Positions 24,862 through 35,386 are shown, counted from the first letter of the stretch. The stretch: DNA of 64,000 nucleotides from Flavivirga algicola (GCF_012910715.1 NZ_JABBHF010000009.1:1-64000), one strand, 5' to 3'. Translations and numbers: made by a program. The notes: generated by a model from the letters alone, not told the origin.

Positions 24862-27800
24862 TTATTTCCTAACAGTCACCCATTTCCCTTTGGTTCTTAC
24901 CAAATACTCATTATCGTACATGGCTTCTGCCTGAATGCCTGGTAGATAGTAAGTACCCAAATATGACGCATTTAGCATCACATTAAAGGTTTTGGTGTTC
25001 TGCCTGCCTTTCCGTTGTAAATCGAAATAGAAATTAACACGATCGTCTCTAATATCTGTAAACCTCGCTTGGCTTATTGTGGTATTTCCAAAATCTGTAA
25101 AACGAGTATTTACAATTTCCCAACCCGATGGAAAGATCTGCGTTAAGGCCACATCATTAACAGCTTCATTTTTAAGATTACTAACTTTTACAGTGGCTAC
25201 AAAATCCTGGCCTTGTTGCAGTTCGGAGATATTAATTAAATTTCCTCTTAAATCTTTGTATTGAACCGAAACGCTCAATCCGCGTTGTTCAGCTAACTCT
25301 TGCCCCAAAGGTAATTTCCCAGAATTTAAAACACGTACATAAACAATATTGTCTTTATTATTAGTAAAAGATAAAGCGTTTTCTCCATCGATAACTTTTA
25401 ATTCACGTTGTGCAATCGCACTTTTTGTATCTATGGTTTCTGTTTTTCCGTTTATGGTATAAGTGACATGAAGTGCTTTACCTCCGTTAGCATTTACCAT
25501 TTTCGCAATAGCTAATAAACTATAAGCGGTGGTTTGTGTACTCATCCAACGGTTGCTTGATAAATCTTTGGCAATATATTGAGCCAGCTCACGTGTTTTC
25601 GAATCTTTAGTAAGCACCATGGTTTCTAAGGCCATAGCACGGTTTCTATCAACAGAACCATATGTATAATAATTATAGCGAACAGGTTTAAAATTAATAT
25701 TAGCCGATTTCGAAATAGACTCGCTAGCTTCTTTTTGCCCAGCTAGCGCATAGGCTGCGGCCAATCGCCATTTGGCTTCATTCGATATTTCGCTAAACTC
25801 ACGTAATCTGTTCATGGCTGCTAAGTCTGCTTGCCCCGCTAGAGCCAGTGTGTAAAGCCTATAAGCCTGAGCTAAATCGGAATTATAGGATCGATAACTA
25901 GGTCTCCAACTTCTGGCAGTCTCTTGCTGATATTTAATCCAATTACTCTTAAAAGTGAGCGGTAAAACAAAACCTTTCTTTTCGGCTTCAAGCATAAAAT
26001 GACCTGCATAACTGGTACCCCAATCGTTAGTATCGTTCTCTCCCATCCAGTAACTTAAACCACCATTTGGTCTTTGAAAATGACCTAAACGTTTAATACC
26101 TTTTTCAATATTATCTTTGATTTTTTGCTTTTTATCATGTGTTAAATCGAAAATATCATTTAAAAACAACTGCGGAAATACGCTCGATGTTGTTTGCTCT
26201 ACACAACCATGTGGATATCGAATCAAGTATTGTAATCTGCGTGAAAAATCCATTGGAGGCATGGTAGAAAATTCCAGAGTGACCGAATTAGTACCGTAAA
26301 CTCCGAATGTTGAAAATGCTATCGACTCCGCCGCTTTGGCTTCTAAAGTTTGGTCTATAGGTTTTGATGTTATAGGATTTGGATTCATAACATCCAATTC
26401 TACTTTATAAGTTGATTTTTCGCCATTTCCAGAGGCAATGACCTCAACAGTATTAACCCCTTTAGCTTTACTAACATCCAATTCGAAATATGCCATTTGC
26501 TCGTCTGGTTTGGCAAAAGTGAGTGATTTCGATTTATCTCCAACTATAGAAATCCCGTTGCTAAGTTTCAAACTAATGTTTACGTTTTTAACCTTAGGTT
26601 CCATGGCAAAAACAGTTATAGGAAGGGTTACTTTTTCGCCCGGGCTTAATTTTCGCGGAAGCGATGCCAGTACCATCAATGGCTTTTTAACTTGAACCGA
26701 TTTGTCTGTACTACCATAAGCTTCGGTTTTATTATTTCCGGCAACCACCATAATTCTTACAGCCCCAATATAGTTTGGCATTTTTATTTTATGGGTTTTA
26801 CGACTGCCTGCTTCCAAAGTAAATGGCCCTAAATAAGTAACCACAGGTTTAAAACGGTTTGCTTTTTTATTTTTTCCTCCTGCGGCACTTCCATCACCCC
26901 CAATTGCAAATACCTGGTCGATGCTACCAGAATAGGCACCAATAACATCATCAAAAACATCCCAGGTTTTCACGCCCAGAGCTTCACGAGCATAAAAGGA
27001 ACTCCATGCATTTGGTGTTTTAAATCGTGTTAAATCCAAAAGGCCTTCTTCAACCATAGCAATGGTATAGGTCATTGCTTTTTTATTTTTTTCTGAAACA
27101 GTCACCTCAAACTCTTGCTCTGGCCGCAAGGTTTCAGGCATTTTTAATACAGGCTCTAATTTCGTATTCGGGTCTTCAACCAAAATAGGAATTACCCCAA
27201 ATAAACGAATTGGTAAATCGTTGGCCGAAATAGCATGCGGTTGTAACAATGAAATATTAATGAACACATTAGGAGCCATTTCTGACGTTACTGGAATATC
27301 AACAATCGTTTCTCCTGGCTTCGTTTTTATCCATTTATAATCCAACACTTCAGTCCCGTTTTCTATGCTTACCAAGGCACGACCTTCACTCCCCGACTGA
27401 AAAGTAACCTTCGCTGTTTCTCCAACATTGTACTTTTCTTTATCTGCCGAAAAAACAAGCATTTTTGCAGCACTTTTATCACCAGAAGATGAGTTTTGCC
27501 ACCAGTTTTTATAAAAATAGGCGGTTCTTCCTGTAGCATGACCGCTTACAGGGTCTTTTATTCTTATAAGGTAACGACCGCGCTCATTGTCTGGAATGTT
27601 TATGTTCAATGTTGCTTTCCCTTTAGCATCGGTATTTATTTTAGAACTTAAATACGGTCTGTGATAGCTACTGGAAACATAACTTGATAAGTTATCGTAA
27701 GACGAGTTCCACCACCAGCGCCATTCAATTTTATAAACTTTAACTTCCAGATTATTTCGTTTTATAGGCTTTCCTTTGGCATCAACTACCACCAGATCAA

Positions 27801-30429
27801 AACTTTGATTTTCGTCTGTATAATAAGAGCCGTAAGCGTTGCCTTTTGGCGAACGTAAACCGACAAAAGACTCATAAGGCGCATATTTCTTTGTGAAAGC
27901 GTCTAATGAGAAATCACCTCCATTTTCGAATGCACGTACTAAAAACTGAACGTTTAACATGCCTGGAGCATTCTTACCAACGGCTATTTTATTCGTGATA
28001 TTGGCCAGACCTTCCTCATTTACTTTCCCTTCAAAAACATTAATCTCTTCAGTATTAAATTGTCGTGTAGGGTCTTTAAAAACATAACCTTTATAATTTT
28101 TAAAACCAGAATATGAGCTACTGAATTTTGCTTTTATTTCTGCTTTTAAATTTTTTCCTGGCGCACCATGAAGCCATTTAACATCAAGGATGCCTTTTAA
28201 AGGTTCTGTACTAGTTAGAACGTCATTTTCAAAATCAACTTTAATTTTTAATCGGTTAGGCTTTACCGTTTCTATTTTTAAACCTTTGTGAAATTTAGCA
28301 CCACCAACAGAGATTTTTGCATTGTAATTTCCTGTTTTATCCTCTGAAGATGTAGGAACTGTAAACTTGAAAAAGTTATTAACGTTATCTGTGCTAACTT
28401 CTTTAAAAACTAATTTGCCGTTAGGGTCGGTTATTTCCAGTTTAACAGGGTGCTGCTTTGGAAGACTATTGGCCACGTCATTTAACATAAATGTTAAGTG
28501 TAGTGTATCCCCTGGTCTCCAAACGCCTCGTTCACCATAAATATACCCTTTAAGTCCGCGTTGTAATCTATTCCCAGAAACATCAAACTTACTCAAGGAT
28601 AGCGAATTACCATCATGAAGCTTTACATAACTTACATTGTTGCCCTTTGAAACAATAGCAAAAGACGCATGCTTTTCTGCATCAATAAGTACTAAACCTT
28701 CTTTGTCTGTAATGGCTTCTTCTAATTTTTGTTGCTGAAAATTATAAAGTGCCACATTAGCATTAGCTTCAGGGTTGGTGTTTAAGATATTAGTAACTGC
28801 AAAGTAATATGAGTTATTGGCACCTCTTTTTGCAATCACTCCCAAGTTTGAAGCTATTAAATTTTGAGATACAATGCGGCTTTCATTGTAGTAAGCATCA
28901 TGACAAGGATTTTCTTGCTCACGCCAATTATACGAATAATTTCGGTATCTGTAGTTCAGGTTATTCCAATAGGCTTCTTCTCTTAATTCTTCATCTTCTG
29001 TGGTTTCTTCATTACTATAATCTTCTTCATAATATTCTTCTTCATAGTAGTCATCACCATTTTCAACATTATTCACATTAACAACTGCATCGCAATCATA
29101 CAACGAATAGCTTTTATCAAAGCTGACTTCTATACGGTAAATAGCGCCTGGATCGGCTTTAAAGAACTTGGACAGATCTATACTATATGCCTTCCATTTT
29201 CCCGTATTTTCAGCCTCAGATACTAAGGGAATGGTTTGTTTTGCAATACGGCGCCCTACTTTTTTAATTTCATAACTATTATTACTGCTCATGTTATTAT
29301 CTTGTAAAAACTGAAGAATATTATCTTCAAAAATTTTAATGACCCTAACATCTACTGCGCTTAGATTTACAGCTTCGAAATTAAATTTTAATTGCTCCGA
29401 ATTTGGTAAAATAGTACCATTACTAATTAAACGCACCTGTGGTTTTAACGCTTCAAAAGCAATAGTTTCAGAAAAAGGTTTTTTGAGTTTTATACCATCA
29501 GTGTTTTTAATACCCTGAAAAACTTCAACTTGAATATTGCCTACCAATTTAGTACCTGGATATACTTTTAATACATTGCCATCAACCACATATTTTGGGT
29601 TTTTCACGTTTTGAAGCATCACTAAACCGTCAAAATTCTGCTGTTTTTTTAATGGGTCTGAAAAATTGATTAATAAATGCTGCTCTGGGGATTGAATAAC
29701 ATCCGTTTTTGTAATTGTAAAATTATTTATCCCTGGAATCACAACGTCATTCTCTCCTTCATTATCGGCGCCAATGGGCTTTCCATTCCAGGAAACAAGA
29801 ATATTACTATCGTCTGTCAAACGATTAATACTATCTATTTTAAAATCGAAAATCTTATTTTTTTCATTGGCCTCGTCAAATACAATACTTAGGTCCTTTC
29901 CATTTTGTGAAGCCTTGACTAATTGCTTCGCATGATCTAGAGAAATAATATCTGCCGATTTTATAACCCCTTCTAAATACTGCCATTTTTTACTATATGA
30001 TTGAAGATTGTTAGTGACTATATTAAAACTCGGCGTAATGGTTTTAAATTGAAACGTATATGTTTTAAAATCTTTAGGAATATCTTTATAAATATCATCA
30101 AGTTTAACCGTAACAGAGTATTCTGTAGCTGGTTGAAGCGGTTCATCTGGAGTAAACAATAAGGCATGTTTATTGGCTACCATTAATTTCCCTTGTACAT
30201 GCGGACTTACCAAAACAATAGGTTCTGTAATTTCCTGACCCATTTCCCAACCTTCAACATCTTCTGCTAAATTTATTTCGATAGGACTCATCACAGAGGT
30301 TAAGCCTGAAGAAGTGTAACTAATATAATCTTTGAATTTAAATAGGTTATCCGTTTCAGTAACTTTCTTTTTACAAGATGTTGCCAATGCAATTAGAATC
30401 ACAAAAGCAAATAGTTTTTTTGATAGCAT
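24862..30429 (-). CDS. Bacterial alpha-2-macroglobulin (lipoprotein)
   Basis: The 1855-residue protein has a lipobox signal (FVILIALATSCKKK). A string of MG (macroglobulin) beta domains includes GLKGYIYGERGVWRPGDTLHLTFMLND and the bait/ANA-type region, followed by the alpha-2-macroglobulin domain (YLGPFTLEAGSRKTHKIKMPNYIGAVRIMVV, split here for length). The thioester domain carries GCVEQ with Cys1409. It is expected to trap attacking proteases in the periplasm next to PBP1C, as proposed for E. coli YfhM. Odd points are an acidic, Tyr-rich stretch near residues 455-485 (YYEEEYYEEDYSNEE) and the separation from pbpC by three genes. Confidence 0.92.
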   Translation of the reverse strand: MLSKKLFAFVILIALATSCKKKVTETDNLFKFKDYISYTSSGLTSVMSPIEINLAEDVEGWEMGQEITEPIVLVSPHVQGKLMVANKHALLFTPDEPLQPATEYSVTVKLDDIYKDIPKDFKTYTFQFKTITPSFNIVTNNLQSYSKKWQYLEGVIKSADIISLDHAKQLVKASQNGKDLSIVFDEANEKNKIFDFKIDSINRLTDDSNILVSWNGKPIGADNEGENDVVIPGINNFTITKTDVIQSPEQHLLINFSDPLKKQQNFDGLVMLQNVKNPKYVVDGNVLKVYPGTKLVGNIQVEVFQGIKNTDGIKLKKPFSETIAFEALKPQVRLISNGTILPNSEQLKFNFEAVNLSAVDVRVIKIFEDNILQFLQDNNMSSNNSYEIKKVGRRIAKQTIPLVSEAENTGKWKAYSIDLSKFFKADPGAIYRIEVSFDKSYSLYDCDAVVNVNNVENGDDYYEEEYYEEDYSNEETTEDEELREEAYWNNLNYRYRNYSYNWREQENPCHDAYYNESRIVSQNLIASNLGVIAKRGANNSYYFAVTNILNTNPEANANVALYNFQQQKLEEAITDKEGLVLIDAEKHASFAIVSKGNNVSYVKLHDGNSLSLSKFDVSGNRLQRGLKGYIYGERGVWRPGDTLHLTFMLNDVANSLPKQHPVKLEITDPNGKLVFKEVSTDNVNNFFKFTVPTSSEDKTGNYNAKISVGGAKFHKGLKIETVKPNRLKIKVDFENDVLTSTEPLKGILDVKWLHGAPGKNLKAEIKAKFSSSYSGFKNYKGYVFKDPTRQFNTEEINVFEGKVNEEGLANITNKIAVGKNAPGMLNVQFLVRAFENGGDFSLDAFTKKYAPYESFVGLRSPKGNAYGSYYTDENQSFDLVVVDAKGKPIKRNNLEVKVYKIEWRWWWNSSYDNLSSYVSSSYHRPYLSSKINTDAKGKATLNINIPDNERGRYLIRIKDPVSGHATGRTAYFYKNWWQNSSSGDKSAAKMLVFSADKEKYNVGETAKVTFQSGSEGRALVSIENGTEVLDYKWIKTKPGETIVDIPVTSEMAPNVFINISLLQPHAISANDLPIRLFGVIPILVEDPNTKLEPVLKMPETLRPEQEFEVTVSEKNKKAMTYTIAMVEEGLLDLTRFKTPNAWSSFYAREALGVKTWDVFDDVIGAYSGSIDQVFAIGGDGSAAGGKNKKANRFKPVVTYLGPFTLEAGSRKTHKIKMPNYIGAVRIMVVAGNNKTEAYGSTDKSVQVKKPLMVLASLPRKLSPGEKVTLPITVFAMEPKVKNVNISLKLSNGISIVGDKSKSLTFAKPDEQMAYFELDVSKAKGVNTVEVIASGNGEKSTYKVELDVMNPNPITSKPIDQTLEAKAAESIAFSTFGVYGTNSVTLEFSTMPPMDFSRRLQYLIRYPHGCVEQTTSSVFPQLFLNDIFDLTHDKKQKIKDNIEKGIKRLGHFQRPNGGLSYWMGENDTNDWGTSYAGHFMLEAEKKGFVLPLTFKSNWIKYQQETARSWRPSYRSYNSDLAQAYRLYTLALAGQADLAAMNRLREFSEISNEAKWRLAAAYALAGQKEASESISKSANINFKPVRYNYYTYGSVDRNRAMALETMVLTKDSKTRELAQYIAKDLSSNRWMSTQTTAYSLLAIAKMVNANGGKALHVTYTINGKTETIDTKSAIAQRELKVIDGENALSFTNNKDNIVYVRVLNSGKLPLGQELAEQRGLSVSVQYKDLRGNLINISELQQGQDFVATVKVSNLKNEAVNDVALTQIFPSGWEIVNTRFTDFGNTTISQARFTDIRDDRVNFYFDLQRKGRQNTKTFNVMLNASYLGTYYLPGIQAEAMYDNEYLVRTKGKWVTVRK

Positions 30430-30551
30430 AAAATGATGGTTTTAAATGAAAATGAGTTTAAAAAAGAAATGTAGGCAGTTTCTCGTTAAACTAATTACGT
30501 CCAAATTTTGTTCTTTAGATTTTGAGTTATAGTTAAATTGTTCTTAAAAGC

Positions 30552-31610
30552 TTAATCTTTATAAATACCGATTGATAGTTCACCTTTATCATTCATAGCC
30601 GCTCTATACATCCCCGCAGTATTAAATTCTGCGACCATATTCCCATTTTTATCAACGGCAACAACACCTCCAGTTCCTCCTAAATTTGTTAGCTTATTTT
30701 GTATGACTTCTTTAGCAGCTTCCTGAAGCGATAAACTTTTGTATGCCATAAGCGCAGAAATGTCGTGAGCCACCATCGCACGAATAAAATACTCGCCCCA
30801 GCCTGTGCTGGATATGGCACAAGTATTATTATTAGCATAGGTACCAGCACCTATAATAGGAGAATCTCCAATGCGCCCCCAGCGTTTATTGCTCATACCT
30901 CCCGTTGAAGTACCAGCTGCTAAATTTCCGTTTTTATCGAGTGCAGCACAACCAACCGTTCCAAATTTGGAATTTTTAATGTCTTCATCATAGAAGTAGG
31001 CCGTTTTATCGTCGTGATCTAATTCAAGCTTTTCAGATGCTTTTATTTTTTCGAGTGACTTATGGCGTTTTTCTGTGTAAAAATATTCAGGTTCCACAAT
31101 TTGCAACCCTTGCTCTTTAGCAAAAGTGTTGGCGCCATTCCCAGATAACATAACATGAGGAGAATTATTCATAATTGCTCGAGCCAAATTTATAGGGTTT
31201 TTTACAATAGTTGTGCCCGCCGAGGCTCCTGCGTTTAAAGTTTTCCCGTCCATGATAGAAGCATCATGTTCATTGGTTCCAGCATTGGTAAAAACAGCGC
31301 CTTTGCCTGCATTAAATAATGGCGAATCTTCCATGACATTAATGGTTTTCTGTACGGCATCAAGACTAGATCCTCCATTTTTCAATATATTGTAACCAAC
31401 TTTAATAGCCTCCTCTAATTTAACTTTATAAGCTGCCTCTTTATCTGGAGACATGTTTTCTCTTAAAATAGTACCCGCTCCTCCGTGAATGATTATCGAA
31501 AATTCTTGTTTTACTTCGTTTTGCTTCTCATGCTCAGTAGACAATTTTTGTTCCTTTTCGCAAGAAAGAAAGACCCATGTGATGACAAGCAAATAAGTAA
31601 TTTTTTTCAT
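30552..31610 (-). CDS. Isoaspartyl peptidase/L-asparaginase (Ntn hydrolase)
   Basis: The 352-residue lipoprotein-like precursor (MKKITYLLVITWVFLSC) carries a plant-type asparaginase domain: FSIIIHGGAGTI at the start of the alpha subunit, GKGAVFTNAGTNEHDASIMDG, and autocleavage before Thr218 (NSKFGTVGCAALD), followed by GTSTGGMSNKRWGRIGDSPIIGAG. It removes isoaspartyl-dipeptides or asparagine, here outside the cytoplasm. TTG at 31637 would add nine residues and hide the signal, so ATG at 31610 is used. Confidence 0.9.
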   Translation of the reverse strand: MKKITYLLVITWVFLSCEKEQKLSTEHEKQNEVKQEFSIIIHGGAGTILRENMSPDKEAAYKVKLEEAIKVGYNILKNGGSSLDAVQKTINVMEDSPLFNAGKGAVFTNAGTNEHDASIMDGKTLNAGASAGTTIVKNPINLARAIMNNSPHVMLSGNGANTFAKEQGLQIVEPEYFYTEKRHKSLEKIKASEKLELDHDDKTAYFYDEDIKNSKFGTVGCAALDKNGNLAAGTSTGGMSNKRWGRIGDSPIIGAGTYANNNTCAISSTGWGEYFIRAMVAHDISALMAYKSLSLQEAAKEVIQNKLTNLGGTGGVVAVDKNGNMVAEFNTAGMYRAAMNDKGELSIGIYKD

Positions 31611-31757
31611 GATCAGATTTAGCGGTTTTAAGAACAATAAAGTTAATGGTTTTATTATGAACTTAATCTTAACTTTTATGATTTGTTGAAAGTCATTATT
31701 TTATTCTCATATTTTTATTAGTTGCGATTACCCTTTATTGATTTATCATATGAAGCC

Positions 31758-32651
31758 CTAAGTATTTTGAACAATAAAGATAGTCTTTTCAAACTCTTTA
31801 TTTTTTAAATCTTTTTTATGTATGCACAAGTAGAGATGCGCTCCGTTGTCACTAAAACCATATCCTTCACGGTTTTTCATTTCAAATGAGATTAGGTTAA
31901 CGTAGTTTTCCGATTCCTTATAATCTTCTCCACAATACATTTCGCTCCACACTTCCGCGACAGTATGCTGTACAGAAATCGGGACGCCCAGTATTAAATT
32001 GTGACTGAACAAAGTGTGAAAATCATCCTTAGGAACTGGGGGAGCAAGGCCAATACTTTTAGCCATTTCTATTCGCATTGTAGTATTATAGGCTTCGTCG
32101 AACATAGTATTTGCAACCTCATCGATACCATCTGCATCATCTTCCGATAGTCCGTTCGATATATAATTAAATGGGTAACTCGGAAGCTGAAAACTACCCC
32201 TATAAGTTATGGTTCTTGGTGCCAATTGTTGTTCTGAAGGGATATCCTCAGGAATGTCTGCGAAAGAGAGGCTATCTATGCCAGGAAAATAATACACCTT
32301 AAAAGCATCTGGTATCTCATGTTCCCACATGATGTCATTAGTTACCGAGGCAAAACATAAAAGTATACCATGATCTGGCAACACATTATCAACGTCAAAG
32401 GGTTTTATCTCCTCAAAATTTAGCTGAAAGAAAAACGCCAGAGGGGCATTTTCCGATTTGGATTGCAAAGGCCAACTAAAGTTATCAGGTACTGCTGGAC
32501 GCCCTCCAAACCTTGAACTCAAAAGATTCGGTTTGGATTCGCTTTCGTTTACTGAAAAAAGGATGTTAGGGATAATCGATTTTATCACGTCTTCCACGTT
32601 ATCCCATTCATACCTTTTGACCTCTTCAATAATTCTCTTTTTGCTATTCAT
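31758..32651 (-). CDS. DUF1963 (YwqG-like) protein
   Basis: The 297-residue protein has the YwqG pattern: SRFGGRPAVPDNFSWPLQ near residues 45-62, LAFFFQLNFEEI, GILLCFAS and, near the end, MKNREGYGFSDNGAHLYLCIHKKDLKNKEF in pieces. Family members are cytoplasmic proteins of unknown function. There is no signal peptide. It is a single gene with no evident operon partner. Confidence 0.82.
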   Translation of the reverse strand: MNSKKRIIEEVKRYEWDNVEDVIKSIIPNILFSVNESESKPNLLSSRFGGRPAVPDNFSWPLQSKSENAPLAFFFQLNFEEIKPFDVDNVLPDHGILLCFASVTNDIMWEHEIPDAFKVYYFPGIDSLSFADIPEDIPSEQQLAPRTITYRGSFQLPSYPFNYISNGLSEDDADGIDEVANTMFDEAYNTTMRIEMAKSIGLAPPVPKDDFHTLFSHNLILGVPISVQHTVAEVWSEMYCGEDYKESENYVNLISFEMKNREGYGFSDNGAHLYLCIHKKDLKNKEFEKTIFIVQNT

Positions 32652-32960
32652 AAATATTTCTAAGTCAAGTTTCTATTAAAACGAATTTGTTAATCTATAC
32701 TATATACCTGTATCGTTTTTAATTTTAGTAAACAAAAATAAATACATCACGTCGTTTTTGCACCCCTGTATTCCGTGAAATGCTCTAAATAATGAATATA
32801 AATAGGACTCTAGGGGAAGATATAGCTTCTCTTTTATTATAAGTCAAAAAAATATAATTAGGGTTAGATTTTTTGTTATGGATTTGGATTGGTTTAAAAA
32901 AGCAAATAAACCATAAAGCCAAATGAAACGTATATTTGAATACTCCAAATCAAATCATTC
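32652..32960. other. 309-nt intergenic region between divergent genes
   Basis: The AT-rich gap holds start-side sequence for the DUF1963 gene (minus) and the CAP gene (plus). The only clear signal is TATATTTG at 32931. I see no coding frame or long repeat. Confidence 0.6.
32931..32938 (+). promoter_or_regulatory. Bacteroidetes-type -7 element for the CAP lipoprotein
   Basis: TATATTTG is a perfect TAnnTTTG and lies 22 nt before the ATG at 32961. No good -33 TTTG is seen at the expected spacing, so the call rests on the -7 box alone. Confidence 0.45.
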
Positions 32961-33446
32961 ATGAAAAACTTTTTATTAAAAACTGGACTTACCTTAACAT
33001 TTTTAACCATATTAACCTGTAACATAGGGTGTTCAAAAGATGATTCGGCTGTCGATACTGAAAAGGAAATGACCACTGATATAGCCAATGATATACTAAA
33101 ATTAGTTAATGAACACAGACTTAGCATAGGAAAACAAATTTTAGAAACTAATGTTTTAGCCGAAGACTTAGCCGAAGAGCACAATATTTTCATGATTAGT
33201 CAAGGAAATATTGGCCATGAGAATTTTGATTCTCGAGCAAAGCAGCTGTTTGATGAAGAGAATGCTAAAAGTGTGGGTGAAAATGTAGCATTCAAACAGG
33301 TTTCTGCCCAACAAGTTATGACTGCTTGGCTAAATAGTGATGACCATCGTAAAAATATAGAAGGAAACTTTTCACATATTGGCGTTAGTGTTGTTAAAAG
33401 TAAATCTGGAACTTATTATTTCACTCAGCTTTTCTTTAAGAAATAA
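32961..33446 (+). CDS. CAP (SCP/PR1) domain lipoprotein
   Basis: The 161-residue protein has a lipobox signal (FLTILTCNIGCSKDD, Cys near residue 24) and a CAP domain: ILKLVNEHRLSIGK, LAEEHNIFMISQGNIGHENFDSRAKQLF (the GH.NF signature), GENVAFKQVSAQQVMTAWLNSDDHRKNIEG and HIGVSVV. Bacterial CAP proteins are extracellular and of largely unknown activity. It is probably anchored at the cell surface or in the periplasm, and stands alone with its own promoter. Confidence 0.88.
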   Translation: MKNFLLKTGLTLTFLTILTCNIGCSKDDSAVDTEKEMTTDIANDILKLVNEHRLSIGKQILETNVLAEDLAEEHNIFMISQGNIGHENFDSRAKQLFDEENAKSVGENVAFKQVSAQQVMTAWLNSDDHRKNIEGNFSHIGVSVVKSKSGTYYFTQLFFKK

Positions 33447-33759
33447 AATAAGTATCCATATAAATTTATTTTCACACCTCTTTTCTCCTATATATTTACT
33501 TACCAGAAAGGTTAGCTTTATTAAAATGCACTTTTCTCTTCTGCTATAAATCCAAATAATGAGCTCATTCCCACTTCTATCTAAAAGGCTTCTGTGTAGT
33601 TCAATAACTGGTATGGTTTTATAGCATCCATACTTTTTAGGTTTAGTCTAAATACCTTGAAACCATTCTTGATTATTTTTTGTAATAAAAATTAAGATTT
33701 AAAATAAACTTTATAAGTATCTTGCAAAAAATTAAATAATTCGCAAAAAATTGATATAT
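33447..33759. other. 313-nt intergenic region, nothing clear
   Basis: The gap between the CAP gene and the aldehyde dehydrogenase is AT-rich, with stops in all frames I followed. A loose -7-like TATCTTGC (33717) lies about 40 nt before the next start. I found no repeat or hairpin of note. Confidence 0.5.
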
Positions 33760-35313
33760 ATGAGCACAGTTTCTGCTGATTTCGGAATAAATGAGGCTTT
33801 AACACAGTTAGGTGTTAAAGATTTAAATGAAGGAAGTTCAACAGGCTCCAATAATTTCTCTCATGGAGATATTATTGAAAGTCATTCGCCTGTTGATGGA
33901 CAATTAATTGGTAAAGTAAAAACAACTACAAAAGAAGATTACGACAAGGTAATGAATGCAGCAACTAAAGCATTCAAAACCTGGAGAACCATGCCTGCAC
34001 CGCAGCGTGGTGAGATTGTACGTCAATTTGGTGAAAAATTAAGAGCAAAAAAAGAGGCTTTAGGAAAGCTCGTCTCTTATGAAATGGGCAAATCTTATCA
34101 GGAAGGACTGGGCGAAGTCCAGGAAATGATCGACATATGTGATTTTGCAGTGGGCTTGTCGCGTCAGCTTCATGGTTTAACCATGCATTCGGAACGTCCT
34201 GGGCACAGAATGTATGAGCAATATCACCCACTGGGCGTAGTAGGTATTATTTCGGCGTTTAATTTTCCTGTTGCTGTTTGGGCGTGGAACACAGCTCTGG
34301 CTTGGGTATGTGGCGATGTTTGCGTTTGGAAACCTTCTGAAAAAACACCTATGTGTGGTGTGGCTTGCCAGAACATTGCAGCCGAGGTTTTTAAAGAGAA
34401 TAATCTGCCCGAAGGTATTTGCAATTTAATTAATGGCGATTATAAAGTAGGTGAATTTATGACCAAGGATGCTCGTATTCCATTAATTTCTGCAACGGGT
34501 TCTACCAGAATGGGTAAAATTGTAGCCCAAGAAGTGGCTGCACGTTTAGGCAAAAGTTTATTAGAACTTGGTGGTAACAACGCCATTATTGTAACACCAG
34601 ATGCTGATATTAAAATGACCGTTATTGGGGCTGTTTTTGGAGCTGTTGGTACCGCTGGACAACGTTGCACCTCGACACGTCGCTTAATTATTCACGACAG
34701 TGTTTACGAACAGGTAAAAAATGCCATTGTAGATGCGTACAAACAGTTGCGTATTGGAAATCCGCTGGATGAAAACAATCATGTAGGTCCTTTAATCGAT
34801 ACAGACGCCGTAAAAATGTATGAAAACGCATTGGCTAAAGTTAAGGAAGAAGGCGGAAACATTATTGTTGAAGGCGGTGTACTTTCTGGCAAAGGTTACG
34901 AAAGTGGTTGTTATGTAAAACCAGCCATTGCTGAAGCACAACCTCACTTTGAAATTGTGCAGCATGAGACTTTTGCACCTGTTTTATATTTACTAAAATA
35001 TTCAGGAACTGTAGAAAATGCTATTGATATTCAAAATCAAGTGGCTCAAGGCTTAAGCTCTGCTATTATGACCAATAATCTAAGGGAAGCCGAGCGCTTT
35101 TTGTCTGTTTCTGGCTCCGACTGTGGTATTGCCAATGTGAACATAGGAACTTCAGGTGCCGAAATTGGTGGTGCTTTTGGCGGTGAAAAAGAAACCGGAG
35201 GCGGCCGTGAATCTGGTTCCGATGCCTGGAAAGTATACATGAGACGTCAAACCAATACTATAAACTACACAACAGAACTACCTTTAGCACAAGGCATTAA
35301 GTTTGATTTGTAA
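33760..35313 (+). CDS. ALDH7-type aldehyde dehydrogenase (probable L-aminoadipate semialdehyde/piperideine-6-carboxylate dehydrogenase)
   Basis: The 517-residue enzyme oxidises an aldehyde with NAD(P)+. Glu269 (LLELGGNNAI) is the general base and Cys303 (GTAGQRCTSTRR) the nucleophile. The coenzyme loop is SATGSTRMGK. Sequence such as YEQYHPLGVVGIISAFNFPVAVWAWN and GAFGGEKETGGGRESGSDAWK is typical of the antiquitin (ALDH7A1) subfamily, which acts in lysine breakdown. In Flavobacteriia this gene is often annotated that way; substrate specificity is inferred. ATG at 33760 is chosen over TTG at 33751. No other lysine-catabolism gene is adjacent. Confidence 0.85.
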   Translation: MSTVSADFGINEALTQLGVKDLNEGSSTGSNNFSHGDIIESHSPVDGQLIGKVKTTTKEDYDKVMNAATKAFKTWRTMPAPQRGEIVRQFGEKLRAKKEALGKLVSYEMGKSYQEGLGEVQEMIDICDFAVGLSRQLHGLTMHSERPGHRMYEQYHPLGVVGIISAFNFPVAVWAWNTALAWVCGDVCVWKPSEKTPMCGVACQNIAAEVFKENNLPEGICNLINGDYKVGEFMTKDARIPLISATGSTRMGKIVAQEVAARLGKSLLELGGNNAIIVTPDADIKMTVIGAVFGAVGTAGQRCTSTRRLIIHDSVYEQVKNAIVDAYKQLRIGNPLDENNHVGPLIDTDAVKMYENALAKVKEEGGNIIVEGGVLSGKGYESGCYVKPAIAEAQPHFEIVQHETFAPVLYLLKYSGTVENAIDIQNQVAQGLSSAIMTNNLREAERFLSVSGSDCGIANVNIGTSGAEIGGAFGGEKETGGGRESGSDAWKVYMRRQTNTINYTTELPLAQGIKFDL

Positions 35314-35386
35314 TAATAGTAATTTTTGTTGTTAATTTTACGCAACTATTTTCAGTATTTAGCATCCTTAATTTAAAAACAGATTT

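Noticed and set aside
17979-30429. Genomic island or PUL around the GH16 gene
   Set aside because: No integrase, tRNA, SusC/SusD or regulator is present; only the gene order argues for insertion, so it is kept as a finding about synteny.
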